A stretch of DNA of 64,000 bases, taken from contig JBNOAI010000011.1 in the NCBI GenBank assembly GCA_050283925.1, positions 1 to 64,000 on the forward strand, in the 5' to 3' direction. The notes beneath the pieces are model-generated. The model had not been told where the DNA came from. It saw nothing but the letters and a program-made list of their open reading frames with translations, and made no database searches. Every line of letters starts with the position of its first letter. The stretch's first letter is position 1. Shown piece after piece: positions 17,763 to 27,084 of this stretch. The DNA is from ZC4RG25 sp023428365 (GTDB taxonomy: Bacteria > Pseudomonadota > Alphaproteobacteria > Rhizobiales > Hyphomicrobiaceae). Both the position numbers and the translations under genes were made by a program.

Positions 17763-19348
17763 CCGCGTTCCCGCTTTTGCGGTCCGCCGCCAATCGGCCG
17801 CCACGCCCGACCATCGCGCGCAAGCAATTTGTTGGCCGCGTCAGGACCAGCCGTGCCCGCGGCATAGTTGGGAAAATCCGTCGGCTTTTCCGCACTCCAT
17901 GCATCGAGCACCGGCTGCACGGCGCGCCACGCCGCCTCCACCGTATCGGCACGCTGGAACAACATCGCGTCGCCAAGCAGGCAATCGTAGATCAATGTCT
18001 CATAGCCAACGGCTGACAGGGGTTCGAAGTAGTCACTATAGGAAAAATCCATCGCCACCCCTTTGATTTCAATGTCGGGGCCTGGCCGTTTGGCATTGAA
18101 GCTGACGGACAATCCTTCATCCGGCTGGATACGCAGTGTCAGCAGATTCGGCGGCAAGCGATCAATCGGCGTTTCGCGAAACAGGGCGTACGGCGCTTGG
18201 CGAAACTGGATGGTAATTTCCGTGGTCCGCGCCGACAAATATTTGCCGGTTCGCAAATAGAATGGAACTCCGGCCCAACGCCAATTCTCGATCCCGAGCT
18301 TGAGGGCGACATAGGTCTCCACCGTCGAATCCGGAGCGACGTTCGGCTCATGACGATAGTCGCTCACCGATCGCCCGAGAACCGTGCCGGCTCCATACTG
18401 ACCGCGAACGGCATCATCGGGAGGAATGGGACGGATTGCGCAGAACAGTTCCGTCTTCTTAGCCCGCACGGCATTCGCATTGAACGCAACGGGAGGCTCC
18501 ATCGCGATCATGGCAAGGAGTTGAAATAAGTGGTTTGGAACCATATCGCGCAATGCGCCGGTGTTCTCGTAGAACCGGCCGCGGGTTTCGACACCCACAG
18601 TTTCCGCCGCCGTAATCTGCACATGATCGATATGCATGCGATTCCACATCGGCTCGAAGATGCCGTTGGCAAACCGCATGACGAGAATATTCTGAACCGT
18701 CTCTTTGCCGAGAAAATGATCGATCCGATAGATCTGGTCTTCGGTCAAAACTTTGAGTATTTGCGCGTTCAGCGCTTTCGCGGAGGCCAAATCCCGGCCG
18801 AACGGCTTCTCAACGATAACCCGACGCCACGCGTTTTCGGTCTGCTTTGCAAGACCCGCCCGTCCGATCTGCTCGATGACAGGTGCGAAGAATCGCTCGG
18901 AGACGGCGAGATAAAAGAGAACATTCTGGCTTCTGCGTCTTCCGCCGACGTCCTCTCCCAGCATCGTCGTCAGCCGGCTGTAGGTTTCAGGATCATTGAA
19001 GTCGCCGCGCATGAATGTCATGCGGCTCATCAACCAACTCCATGCCGCCTCATCGAGATGGTTGGCATGAAACTCGCCGCTGCCGCCCACGACGAACGAC
19101 TGCATCATCTGGCCGAGATTGTTACGCCAAGCCTCGGTTGTCAGATCGTTGTGATCGACGCCGATCATGGAGAAACCGTCAGCAAGCCGTCCGCCACGGA
19201 CGAGGTTGTACAAAGCCGGAACGACTAGGCGCTTCGTTAAATCCCCCGCGGCTCCGAACAACACGATGGTAGCTGGCTGGGTGCGGCGATCGTCGGGCGA
19301 TCGTGTATCGGTTACCGGCACCGGTTTCGTTAACGTGGTCGCGACCAT
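17759..19348 (-). CDS. zwf: Glucose-6-phosphate 1-dehydrogenase
   Basis: Oxidises glucose 6-phosphate to 6-phosphogluconolactone with NADP+ (or NAD+), the entry step to the oxidative pentose phosphate or Entner-Doudoroff route. The 529 aa protein has the nucleotide-binding loop IVLFGAAGDLTKRLVVPALY after a 25-residue leader, EKPFGRDLASA, and the active-site signature RIDHFLGKETVQN. It is the second gene of the operon, 98 bp after tkt, and overlaps the HAD gene by four bases. The enzyme's partners pgl and gnd lie in the flanking operons. Confidence 0.97.
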   Translation of the reverse strand: MVATTLTKPVPVTDTRSPDDRRTQPATIVLFGAAGDLTKRLVVPALYNLVRGGRLADGFSMIGVDHNDLTTEAWRNNLGQMMQSFVVGGSGEFHANHLDEAAWSWLMSRMTFMRGDFNDPETYSRLTTMLGEDVGGRRRSQNVLFYLAVSERFFAPVIEQIGRAGLAKQTENAWRRVIVEKPFGRDLASAKALNAQILKVLTEDQIYRIDHFLGKETVQNILVMRFANGIFEPMWNRMHIDHVQITAAETVGVETRGRFYENTGALRDMVPNHLFQLLAMIAMEPPVAFNANAVRAKKTELFCAIRPIPPDDAVRGQYGAGTVLGRSVSDYRHEPNVAPDSTVETYVALKLGIENWRWAGVPFYLRTGKYLSARTTEITIQFRQAPYALFRETPIDRLPPNLLTLRIQPDEGLSVSFNAKRPGPDIEIKGVAMDFSYSDYFEPLSAVGYETLIYDCLLGDAMLFQRADTVEAAWRAVQPVLDAWSAEKPTDFPNYAAGTAGPDAANKLLARDGRAWRPIGGGPQKRERG

Positions 19349-19446
19349 CCTGAAACTCCAACCCAGCCCCGGACATCATACCCCACAGCGCAACCGACAA
19401 CGCGCCGAAAAGTTCGGTGCCTGCGACGATGCCGATTGCACACGGC

Positions 19447-21525
19447 TCAGGTTGCTTTCTCGACGGCCTGCGCCCGCGCCATTTCAACCTGTTCACGGGC
19501 CGCTTGCGCAACGCGATCCGGTGTAAAGCCGAATTTTGTCAGCAACGCTTTGAGCGGTGCGGAAGCTCCGAAGGTGTGCATCCCGATCTTCGAGCCGGTC
19601 ATGCCGACGTAGCGCTCCCAGCCGATTGTCGCCGCCTGCTCGACGGAAACGCGCGCTGTGATATCGGGCGGGAAAATCGCGTTGCGGTAAGTGGTATCCT
19701 GCAGTTCGAATAGCTCCCAGCTTGGCATCGACACGACGCGCGCTTTGATGCCCTCAGCCGCCAGCTCCTCGGCCGCGTCGACACAAAGACTGACCTCGCT
19801 TCCCGTTCCGATCAGGATGACATCCGGCTTTCCCCTTGGCGGGTCGGACAGCACATAGGCTCCGCGCGACAGCCCGCTTGCCGACGCGAAGTGATTGCGA
19901 TCGAGCGTGGGCAATGCCTGCCGGGAGAGCACGAGGCAGGCAGGCTGATGCTTGAGGGTGATGATAACGCGCCAAGCTTCCGCGACCTCATTTGCATCGC
20001 AGGGACGCAGCGTAAGCAGCCCCGGAATCGCACGCAGCGACGCAAGCTGCTCGACGGGTTGATGGGTTGGGCCATCCTCACCTACGCCAATCGAGTCATG
20101 CGTGAAGATGTAGATGACGGGCACTTCCATGATCGCCGACAAGCGGATCGCAGCACGCATGTAATCCGAAAAGATCAAAAATCCGGAGCCAAACGCGCGA
20201 ATTTTTGAGAGCGCCATGCCGTTGCATATAGCGCCCATGGCGTGCTCACGAACACCAAAATGGAAATTGCGAGCAGCGTAGTTCTCCTCCTGAAAATCAC
20301 CGCTCCCTTCAGCGGTCAGTCGTGTTTTCGTCGACGGGGCCAGATCGGCCGAGCCTCCAATCAACCACGGAAGATTTTCCGCGATTGCATTTTCGACTTT
20401 CGCCGAACTATCGCGACTGGCGAGCCCCTTTGCATCGGCAGGAAACTTAGGAATTTTCGCATCCCAGTCATCCGGCAATTCCCGGCGTTGCATTAGCTCG
20501 AGCGCCTCGGCGAGTTCCGGATGGTCTTGACGATAGCGGCCAAGCATTGCCTGCCAGTCTGCACGCAGTTGCGCTCCACGGGCACCAATGCCCTGCTGGA
20601 AATGCTCATAGACGCCATCGGGCACGAGAAATTGCGAGTCTTCCGGCCAGCCATACGCCTTCTTGACTAATTTGACTTCATCGGCGCCGAGGGGCTCGCC
20701 GTGAGCCGCGGAGGTGTCCTGCTTGTTCGGCGATCCATAACCGATATGGCTTTCGACAAGAATGAATGTCGGCTGCCCCTTGGTTTCACGGAACCGGGCA
20801 AGCGCCTCTGCGATCTCTGCTGTATTATTGGCATCGCGGATCCGTTGAACGGACCAGCCGTATGCGAGAAATCTCGCAGCAACGTCCTCGGTAAATGCGA
20901 GTTCGGTCGAACCTTCGATGGTGATGCGATTGCTGTCGTAGATCCAGCACAAATGCTCCAGCTTCAGGTGGCCTGCAAGTGAAGCCGCCTCACTGGAAAT
21001 TCCCTCCATCATGCAGCCATCGCCACAGAGGGCGTAAACATTGTAGTCAAAGATCGGAAAGCCTGGCCGATTGAAATACTGGGCTTGCCATTCACGGGCG
21101 ATCGCCATTCCTACGCTCATCGCGACGCCCTGCCCCAGCGGTCCTGTTGTGGCCTCCACGCCGGACGTCAGATGATATTCGGGGTGCCCCGGGCATTTGC
21201 TCCCGAGCTGGCGAAAATGCTTAATGTCATCAAGCGAGACCGAAGGTGTGCCCAAAGTCTCATATTCAGCATCAACTGCCCTCACCCCCGTCAGATGCAA
21301 CAGCGCGTACAGCAACATCGATGCGTGGCCGACGGAGAGCACAAAGCGGTCGCGATCCGGCCAGATCGGGTCGGATGGATCAAAGCGTAATTGCTTTTGC
21401 CAAAGCGTATAGGCCGTCGGCGCCATGCCCATCGGCGTGCCCGGATGGCCGGAGTTTGCCTTCTGAATGGCATCGATGGCGAGCGTGCGAATAGTATTGA
21501 TGCAGAGCTGATCGAGATCGGGCAT
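19447..21525 (-). CDS. tkt: Transketolase
   Basis: ThDP-dependent transfer of two-carbon ketol units among sugar phosphates. The 692 aa protein has family-standard length. Visible are the N-terminal IDAIQKANSGHPGTPMGMAP, the ThDP/metal motif ALCGDGCMMEGISSEA ending in a YDSN, the DLAPSTKTRL segment and the pyrimidine-binding HDSIGVGEDGPTHQPVEQL. The ATG follows GGAGGA. It heads the minus-strand operon and is divergent from the GT4 gene across 250 bp, where the operon promoter must lie. Confidence 0.97.
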   Translation of the reverse strand: MPDLDQLCINTIRTLAIDAIQKANSGHPGTPMGMAPTAYTLWQKQLRFDPSDPIWPDRDRFVLSVGHASMLLYALLHLTGVRAVDAEYETLGTPSVSLDDIKHFRQLGSKCPGHPEYHLTSGVEATTGPLGQGVAMSVGMAIAREWQAQYFNRPGFPIFDYNVYALCGDGCMMEGISSEAASLAGHLKLEHLCWIYDSNRITIEGSTELAFTEDVAARFLAYGWSVQRIRDANNTAEIAEALARFRETKGQPTFILVESHIGYGSPNKQDTSAAHGEPLGADEVKLVKKAYGWPEDSQFLVPDGVYEHFQQGIGARGAQLRADWQAMLGRYRQDHPELAEALELMQRRELPDDWDAKIPKFPADAKGLASRDSSAKVENAIAENLPWLIGGSADLAPSTKTRLTAEGSGDFQEENYAARNFHFGVREHAMGAICNGMALSKIRAFGSGFLIFSDYMRAAIRLSAIMEVPVIYIFTHDSIGVGEDGPTHQPVEQLASLRAIPGLLTLRPCDANEVAEAWRVIITLKHQPACLVLSRQALPTLDRNHFASASGLSRGAYVLSDPPRGKPDVILIGTGSEVSLCVDAAEELAAEGIKARVVSMPSWELFELQDTTYRNAIFPPDITARVSVEQAATIGWERYVGMTGSKIGMHTFGASAPLKALLTKFGFTPDRVAQAAREQVEMARAQAVEKAT

Positions 21526-21775
21526 ATACGAATCCTCCAGCCGCGCAAATGATACTGGCCGTTCCTCGTCTAAACGCAGAATTGCTCATAGAGATCTCTG
21601 CATTTTCTCGATGTTTTTGCGGATTGGGTGCCCAAAGCTGCAGCTGCGAAACACAAGCGCACGCCACGCCCGATCAGCGACCGATATCTGCAACCTCACA
21701 TTGCCAAAGCGTCGCGGACTGAAACCTTCTTGCTAGGTTGAGCGTCATCGCATCAGGCTTTGTCTGGGATGCACC

Positions 21776-22960
21776 ATGAAAATCGCACAGATCGCTCCCC
21801 TCATCGAAAGCGTTCCTCCCCGTCTTTATGGCGGAACAGAACGCGTCGTGTCGTATCTTACTGAAGCGCTGGTTGCCCAGGGACACGACGTGACCCTGTT
21901 CGCCAGCACCGATTCCATGACCGATGCCGAGCTAATTCCGTGTGCCGAAAAGGCATTGCGGCTCAACGCAGCGGTTAAGGATCCTATTCCCTACTACATG
22001 ATCATGCTGGATCGCGTTCGCGAAATGGAAAAGGAATTCGATATCCTTCATTTCCATATCGATCAGTTTCATTTCCCGCTCTTCCGCCACATGGCCAATC
22101 GCACCGTTACGACCTTGCATGGCCGCCAGGATCTCGCGGACCTGAAGTATTTGTATGAGGCATTCCCAGAGATGCCTCTGGTCTCGATATCGAACGCACA
22201 GCGGCAGCCTATACCGGGCTGCAATTTTGCTGCGACGATCCACCACGGACTGCCGAGCACGTTGCTGGAGCCGACATACAATCCGCGCGGTGGATATCTT
22301 GCTTTCCTCGGACGTATTGCGCCGGAAAAGGGCGTCGATCGCGCGATCGAAATTGCGCGTGCAAGCGGTTTGCCGCTCAAGATCGCTGCCAAGATCGACC
22401 GGGTCGATAGGGAGTATTTCGAGGAGTACATCAAGCCCATGCTGGACCAGCCCGGCATCGAATTCATTGGAGAAATTGACGATATCGGTAAGGCCCGTTT
22501 TCTAGGCGAGGCAAGCGCACTCCTGTTTCCCATCAACTGGCCTGAGCCCTTCGGCCTTGTCATGATCGAGGCCATGGCGTGTGGAACGCCAATTCTCGCG
22601 TTCGAAAATGGATCCGTCCCCGAAGTCATCGATGACGGGATTACGGGCTCGATCGTTACCTCGACTGAGGAGGCGCCCCGGGCGTTGCGGAAAGTCCTAT
22701 CACTCGATCGAAGGAAAGTGCGTCAGCGTTTTGATGAACGTTTTTCTTCGGCGCGGATGGCTCGGGATTATGTGGCCATTTACGAAAAGATACTTTCAAA
22801 ACGCCGGCACCCAGCCACCACCGTGCCACTTTCCGTGCATGCGACGGTAACGCCATTGACGACTCCGGTACACGCTTTAGGTGTAGGCGGATCGGCAGCC
22901 ATGGCTGCCCCAACCGCGAGTAGCGGCGTTGCCCTGACGCGAGCGCCGCCAGCGAGCTAG
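21776..22960 (+). CDS. GT4 family glycosyltransferase
   Basis: A retaining GT-B glycosyltransferase of 394 aa. The N-terminal Rossmann half opens MKIAQIAPLIESVPPRLYGGTERVV cut by a glycine-rich loop, and the C-terminal half has YLAFLGRIAPEKGVDRAIEIA plus the acceptor/donor motif EPFGLVMIEAMACGTPILAF (EX7E). The C-terminal 60 residues are low-complexity Ala/Pro/Thr. It precedes debranching protein 2 by 47 bp on the same strand. Given those neighbours, an alpha-glucan or trehalose-related product is plausible, but the acceptor is not determinable. Confidence 0.85.
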   Translation: MKIAQIAPLIESVPPRLYGGTERVVSYLTEALVAQGHDVTLFASTDSMTDAELIPCAEKALRLNAAVKDPIPYYMIMLDRVREMEKEFDILHFHIDQFHFPLFRHMANRTVTTLHGRQDLADLKYLYEAFPEMPLVSISNAQRQPIPGCNFAATIHHGLPSTLLEPTYNPRGGYLAFLGRIAPEKGVDRAIEIARASGLPLKIAAKIDRVDREYFEEYIKPMLDQPGIEFIGEIDDIGKARFLGEASALLFPINWPEPFGLVMIEAMACGTPILAFENGSVPEVIDDGITGSIVTSTEEAPRALRKVLSLDRRKVRQRFDERFSSARMARDYVAIYEKILSKRRHPATTVPLSVHATVTPLTTPVHALGVGGSAAMAAPTASSGVALTRAPPAS

Positions 22961-23007
22961 AGGTGTGCGCTCGACGCGCCTGCCGTAGAATAGGTCAGGG
23001 GGTACCG

Positions 23008-25236
23008 ATGACGGCGGTCCATCTTAAAACCGAGCAGTTGCAATATCCGGAGCCGCAGCCTGAGAACGTCGAAAAGGCCTATATTTCCACAGGGCCAGCA
23101 CATCCGCGCGCAAGTCGATCTCTCAAGCACAATGATACATTTGCAGTCATCGACGCCCACGGCGACATGAATTGCTCTGCGCCTGGGGCCGATGGTCTGT
23201 TTCATCGCGACACCCGCTATCTTTCGTACCTTGAATTGGCCGTTCTGGGCGTGCAGCCGTTGCTCTTGGCCTCGAATATTTCCGAAGATGCGACCTATCT
23301 TCGGGCCGATCTTACTAATCCGGATATCTATCGCGACGGCCAAATCGCGCTGCTGAAAGACCACGTTCACTTTGAGCGAACCGTTTATGTTCGCGGCGGA
23401 ATGCTGCATCAGCAGATTACAATCACGAATTACAATGCGACGCCTGTCCATCTCGTGCTTACCATCGGCTTTGACAGTGATTTCGCCGATCTCTTCGAAG
23501 TTCGCGGCATGCGTCGCCCCCGACGTGGAACGATCCATCATCGCGTTTGCGGCAAACAGGAAGCGGAGATCGTTTGCACCGGTCTCGACAGCGTTCACCG
23601 GCGCACCCGTATCACCTTCGAACCCGCCCCGGCCGAACTCTCTCCGACGCTCGCAACGTACCGGCTGACGATCGCGCCACAGGAGCGCTCGCCTATCGTC
23701 GTCGATGCCGCCTGTACGGCAACCGAAGAATTGCAGAAGCGCGTGGCTTATTTGCCGGGATTGCTCGAAGCGAGGCGGGATTTTCGCCGAAAAATTCAGC
23801 AGCAAGCAATCATTGAAACCGGGAACCCGAGCGTCAACGAAGTGCTGCGCCGATCATCCGCTGATCTGGCGATGCTAACGACGGAGACGCCCCACGGACA
23901 CTACCCCTACGCTGGGATTCCCTGGTTCTCGACGGCCTTCGGCCGAGATGGGCTGATCACCGCAATCGAGACCCTCTGGATAAATCCGCAGGCAGCAAGC
24001 GGCGTTCTACGCTATCTGGCGCACCATCAGGCCGTTGCTCACGATCCTGCCTCTGACGCCGAGCCCGGAAAAATACTTCACGAAACTCGCGGCGGTGAAA
24101 TGGCATCGCTCGGCGAGGTACCCTTCGGTCTGTACTACGGTAGCATCGATTCAACACCGCTGTTTGTCGTGCTTGCGGGCCTCTATGCAGAGCGGACTGG
24201 CGACGACGCGATGCTGGCCGAACTGTGGCCCAATATCGAAGCTGCCCTTCATTGGATGGACACCTACGGAGATCGCGACGGCGACGGATTTATCGAATAT
24301 CTGCGCGGCGTGGATACAGGATTAGCGAACCAGGGCTGGAAGGATTCCTGCGATTCGATCTTTCACGCAGACGGCCAATTAGCCGATGGTCCGATCGCGC
24401 TCGTTGAAGTGCAAGCCTATGCCTACGAGGCGAAGCGCCTCGCGGCGCGCGCAGCACGACGTCTGGGAAAAACTCTGCGGGCGCAGCAATTGGAAGCGAG
24501 TGCCAATTCACTGAAGGATAAGTTTGAGAGCGCGTTTTGGTGCGACGACATCGGGATGTATGTGCTCGCGCTCGACGGCCACAAGCGGCAATGCCGGGTT
24601 CGCGCCAGTAATGCTGGACACGCACTCGCCACCGGCATCGCGTCTCGGAACAGGGCTGATCAAACCTCCGAGCATCTTCTCGGCGCCGCGTTCTTTTCGG
24701 GTTGGGGCGTGCGAACCATCGCTGATACCGAGGCGCGCTATAATCCGATGTCGTATCATAACGGCTCGATCTGGCCGCATGACAACGCCTTGATCGCATC
24801 AGGCCTTGCTCGTATAGGCCGACGTGACGGCGTAGAACGCATTCTCAAGGCTTTGTTCGATGCAGCATCACGGATGGACCAACGCAGACTGCCGGAATTG
24901 TTTTGCGGATTCCGGCGCCGGCGTGGTCGCGCTCCAGTGCTGTATCCGATGAGCTGCTCACCGCAAGCATGGGCAAGCGGCGCCACGTTCTACGTGCTTC
25001 AATCGCTGTTAGGCCTGGAGATCGATGGGCGAAGCTCGACTTTGCGCTTCAACGCGCCGGTCGTCCCCGATTGGCTCGATTATGTTGAAATTCGCAATCT
25101 CACGATCGGCGCAAACACGAAAATCGATGTCCGTCTGACGCGGACACAAGATCAGCGAGTTGAAGTCAAGCACACGACGAAGCAGGGCTATGTCACAATT
25201 GAAATGACAGGAATTGCGAACAATAGCGCGGACTAG
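23008..25236 (+). CDS. Amylo-alpha-1,6-glucosidase-like glycogen debranching protein (copy 2)
   Basis: A 742 aa paralogue of the protein at 10902-13088. N-terminal debranching-type beta domain (about 40-290, FHRDTRYLSYLEL, TIGFDSDFADLFEVRGMRR) then an (alpha/alpha)6 catalytic domain with GIPWFSTAFGRDGLITAIE, AEPGKILHETRGGEMA, YYGSIDSTPLFV, YGDRDGDGFIEYLRG, and GSIWPHDNALIASGLARIG. No signal peptide. ATG 23008 follows CAGGGGG; an upstream in-frame GTG at 22963 lacks a site. It is paired with the GT4 gene. The two copies may differ in glucan preference; that is inference. Confidence 0.87.
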   Translation: MTAVHLKTEQLQYPEPQPENVEKAYISTGPAHPRASRSLKHNDTFAVIDAHGDMNCSAPGADGLFHRDTRYLSYLELAVLGVQPLLLASNISEDATYLRADLTNPDIYRDGQIALLKDHVHFERTVYVRGGMLHQQITITNYNATPVHLVLTIGFDSDFADLFEVRGMRRPRRGTIHHRVCGKQEAEIVCTGLDSVHRRTRITFEPAPAELSPTLATYRLTIAPQERSPIVVDAACTATEELQKRVAYLPGLLEARRDFRRKIQQQAIIETGNPSVNEVLRRSSADLAMLTTETPHGHYPYAGIPWFSTAFGRDGLITAIETLWINPQAASGVLRYLAHHQAVAHDPASDAEPGKILHETRGGEMASLGEVPFGLYYGSIDSTPLFVVLAGLYAERTGDDAMLAELWPNIEAALHWMDTYGDRDGDGFIEYLRGVDTGLANQGWKDSCDSIFHADGQLADGPIALVEVQAYAYEAKRLAARAARRLGKTLRAQQLEASANSLKDKFESAFWCDDIGMYVLALDGHKRQCRVRASNAGHALATGIASRNRADQTSEHLLGAAFFSGWGVRTIADTEARYNPMSYHNGSIWPHDNALIASGLARIGRRDGVERILKALFDAASRMDQRRLPELFCGFRRRRGRAPVLYPMSCSPQAWASGATFYVLQSLLGLEIDGRSSTLRFNAPVVPDWLDYVEIRNLTIGANTKIDVRLTRTQDQRVEVKHTTKQGYVTIEMTGIANNSAD

Positions 25237-25460
25237 ATATTCCGCTTCGCAGACGCCGCGATCTGGCTCATTTCTTATGACTCAAAGCAGCGCCTGAACC
25301 CTGCATTAGGGATATTGTTGTCATTTTCCGAATCTTGCTCCGACGAATGCAACTTCTATTTATCGATCTGGTTTCGCGGGTGACGCGAGTTGAAATCGCG
25401 CAGGTCATTAAATGGCGGCGTGCGATTGCTCGCTACCTTGCCGATTTTACGGAGCAGCCG

Positions 25461-25775
25461 ATGAGTAGCACTTTTTTCGTCACGTCATTTGCAGCCGCAT
25501 TGACCGCGGCAACGTTTTTTTTCGCTACGAGTAGCGACGCCCAAACACGTCGCCCTGCCCAAAACGCCGCGCCGGCAACAACGACGCAGACCCCCGAGCA
25601 GGAACTGCTCAGCAGCGGCCCGCCAGAGACGCTATCCCAGTGCATGTCCTACTGGGATCCATCGACTCAGATGTCGAAAAGCGAGTGGCGGGATACCTGC
25701 CAGCGAACGCAAAACGGGCTGAACCCGCTGGGAACGTCGGAACAGCCAATCCGCGATACGACCAAGAAACGGTGA
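25461..25775 (+). CDS. Small secreted protein of unknown function
   Basis: A 104 aa protein with a signal peptide (MSSTFFVTSFAAALTAATFF, cleavage after SSDAQ) and a Pro/Ala/Thr-rich mature N-terminus. It then has a compact region with two Cys: ETLSQCMSYWDPSTQMSKSEW and DTCQRTQNG. The start is set by GGAG seven bases upstream of the ATG; an in-frame extension to 25335 would bury the signal peptide. I do not recognise the family. The cysteine pair suggests a disulfide in the periplasm. It converges on the next gene with 14 bp between stops. Confidence 0.65.
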   Translation: MSSTFFVTSFAAALTAATFFFATSSDAQTRRPAQNAAPATTTQTPEQELLSSGPPETLSQCMSYWDPSTQMSKSEWRDTCQRTQNGLNPLGTSEQPIRDTTKKR

Positions 25776-25789
25776 GCATCGCTCGTAAG

Positions 25790-26071
25790 CTATTTCCGCT
25801 CGCGATCCCTCTGCCAATAAACAAACAGCACGGTTACGATCGCCGTCAGGACGACGGTCGCCTGGATGTCCGGGCGGTTGATGAACGCGAGCCACGTCGT
25901 CAAGGCCTGCGAGAAGCCGCCCCGACCGACAAGCATGCTGTTGGCGACAATGAACGTCAGCGCCACGGCAGCCGTGAGCGCAACCGCAATCGAGACTTGC
26001 AGCGTTCTTTTGAAGAGCCGAGGGACCGACAGCTTCTTTCCCGGCACTGCCAGAACGGTCTTGTCAGACAT
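25790..26071 (-). CDS. Small two-helix membrane protein, unknown function
   Basis: A 93 aa protein with two predicted membrane helices, about residues 25-47 (VSIAVALTAAVALTFIVANS) and 69-87 (ATVVLTAIVTVLFVYW), a basic N-terminal segment and a charged C-terminal DRERK tail. The loop contains RGGFSQALTTWLAF. I do not recognise it. The composition looks like a genuine small inner-membrane protein rather than a chance frame. No obvious operon partner. Confidence 0.6.
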   Translation of the reverse strand: MSDKTVLAVPGKKLSVPRLFKRTLQVSIAVALTAAVALTFIVANSMLVGRGGFSQALTTWLAFINRPDIQATVVLTAIVTVLFVYWQRDRERK

Positions 26072-26178
26072 TGGCCAACCTCCGATTCAAATCGAACCAA
26101 GCCGCCCCGTGAAACGAGGTACGGAACCAACGTGCGCATGAACGCGCGCAAGACACAGATGCAAACGCTACCCTTCGC

Positions 26179-26877
26179 TCAACCAGCGCGAAGCGCCCAT
26201 TCGAGAGCCGCGTCGACATGAATCAGCGTGGTGTCGAACACAGGCATCGGCACGTTAGTGGCGTTGAGCAACATCCCGACCTCAGTACATCCCAGGATCA
26301 GGCTGTCAGCCCCGGCCGCCTTGAGTCTCTCGGCAATCACAATGTAGCGCAGACGAGAGGTCTCCTGTGTGATCCCAAGGCACAACTCGTCAAAAATAAT
26401 ACGATTGATTTCAGCTCGTTCGGCGGAATTCGGAACAAGAACCTCGATTCCGAAGCGATCCCGCAGACGACCGATGTAGAAGTCTTCTTCCATCGTGTAG
26501 CGCGTGCCGATGAGAGCCGGCCGCCTCAATCCGGACGCCCGAATCTTGTCAGCGGTCGCATCGGCGACATGCAGAAATGGAATAGAAACCGCCGCCTCGA
26601 TCGCCGGCGCGACCTTATGCATAGTGTTGGTCGCCAAAACGATGATTTCTGCCCCCGCGCGCTCCAAGTCGGCGGCGGTTGCCGCCAGCAGCCTGCCGGC
26701 ATCATCCCACCGCCCCTGGGATTGCATCTGCTCGACCTCAGCAAAATCAACAGACCAGAGCACGACCTTGGCCGAATGCAGCCCGCCCAGTAGCCGCCGT
26801 GTCTCTGCATTCAGACGAGCATAGTAAAGCACCGTCGATTCGGCGCTCATTCCCCCGATGATCCCGATGACCTTCAT
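26179..26877 (-). CDS. Aspartate/glutamate racemase family protein
   Basis: A PLP-independent amino-acid racemase-fold protein of 232 aa. It opens MKVIGIIGGMSAESTVLYY as in the YgeA/aspartate racemase group. The first catalytic position is Thr85 (LATNTMHKVAP) and the second Cys197 (LILGCTEVGML). This Thr/Cys pair matches E. coli YgeA, reported to prefer L-aspartate/L-glutamate, rather than the Cys/Cys pair of classical racemases. Start 26877 is used since it restores the family N-terminus after AGGG; an extension to 26919 is less likely. Substrate inferred. Confidence 0.88.
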   Translation of the reverse strand: MKVIGIIGGMSAESTVLYYARLNAETRRLLGGLHSAKVVLWSVDFAEVEQMQSQGRWDDAGRLLAATAADLERAGAEIIVLATNTMHKVAPAIEAAVSIPFLHVADATADKIRASGLRRPALIGTRYTMEEDFYIGRLRDRFGIEVLVPNSAERAEINRIIFDELCLGITQETSRLRYIVIAERLKAAGADSLILGCTEVGMLLNATNVPMPVFDTTLIHVDAALEWALRAG

Positions 26878-27084
26878 GTCGCCCTGCTTCGGCTGCCGTT
26901 GTCCCATGCAAGATAGCATGGATGGTTTGCAGGGCGATCACTTGCTCGCGGTGGAGATCGCGACGGAACGCTGATATGGCTCTGTCCGTCTTGGCTGTCA
27001 TCCAGGGCAATCGAGGCAGGGAACTGCTGCAAGTAAGAACAGGCCGCGTCGTTACTGAAACGCGACCGCAGGAAACGCGACAAG

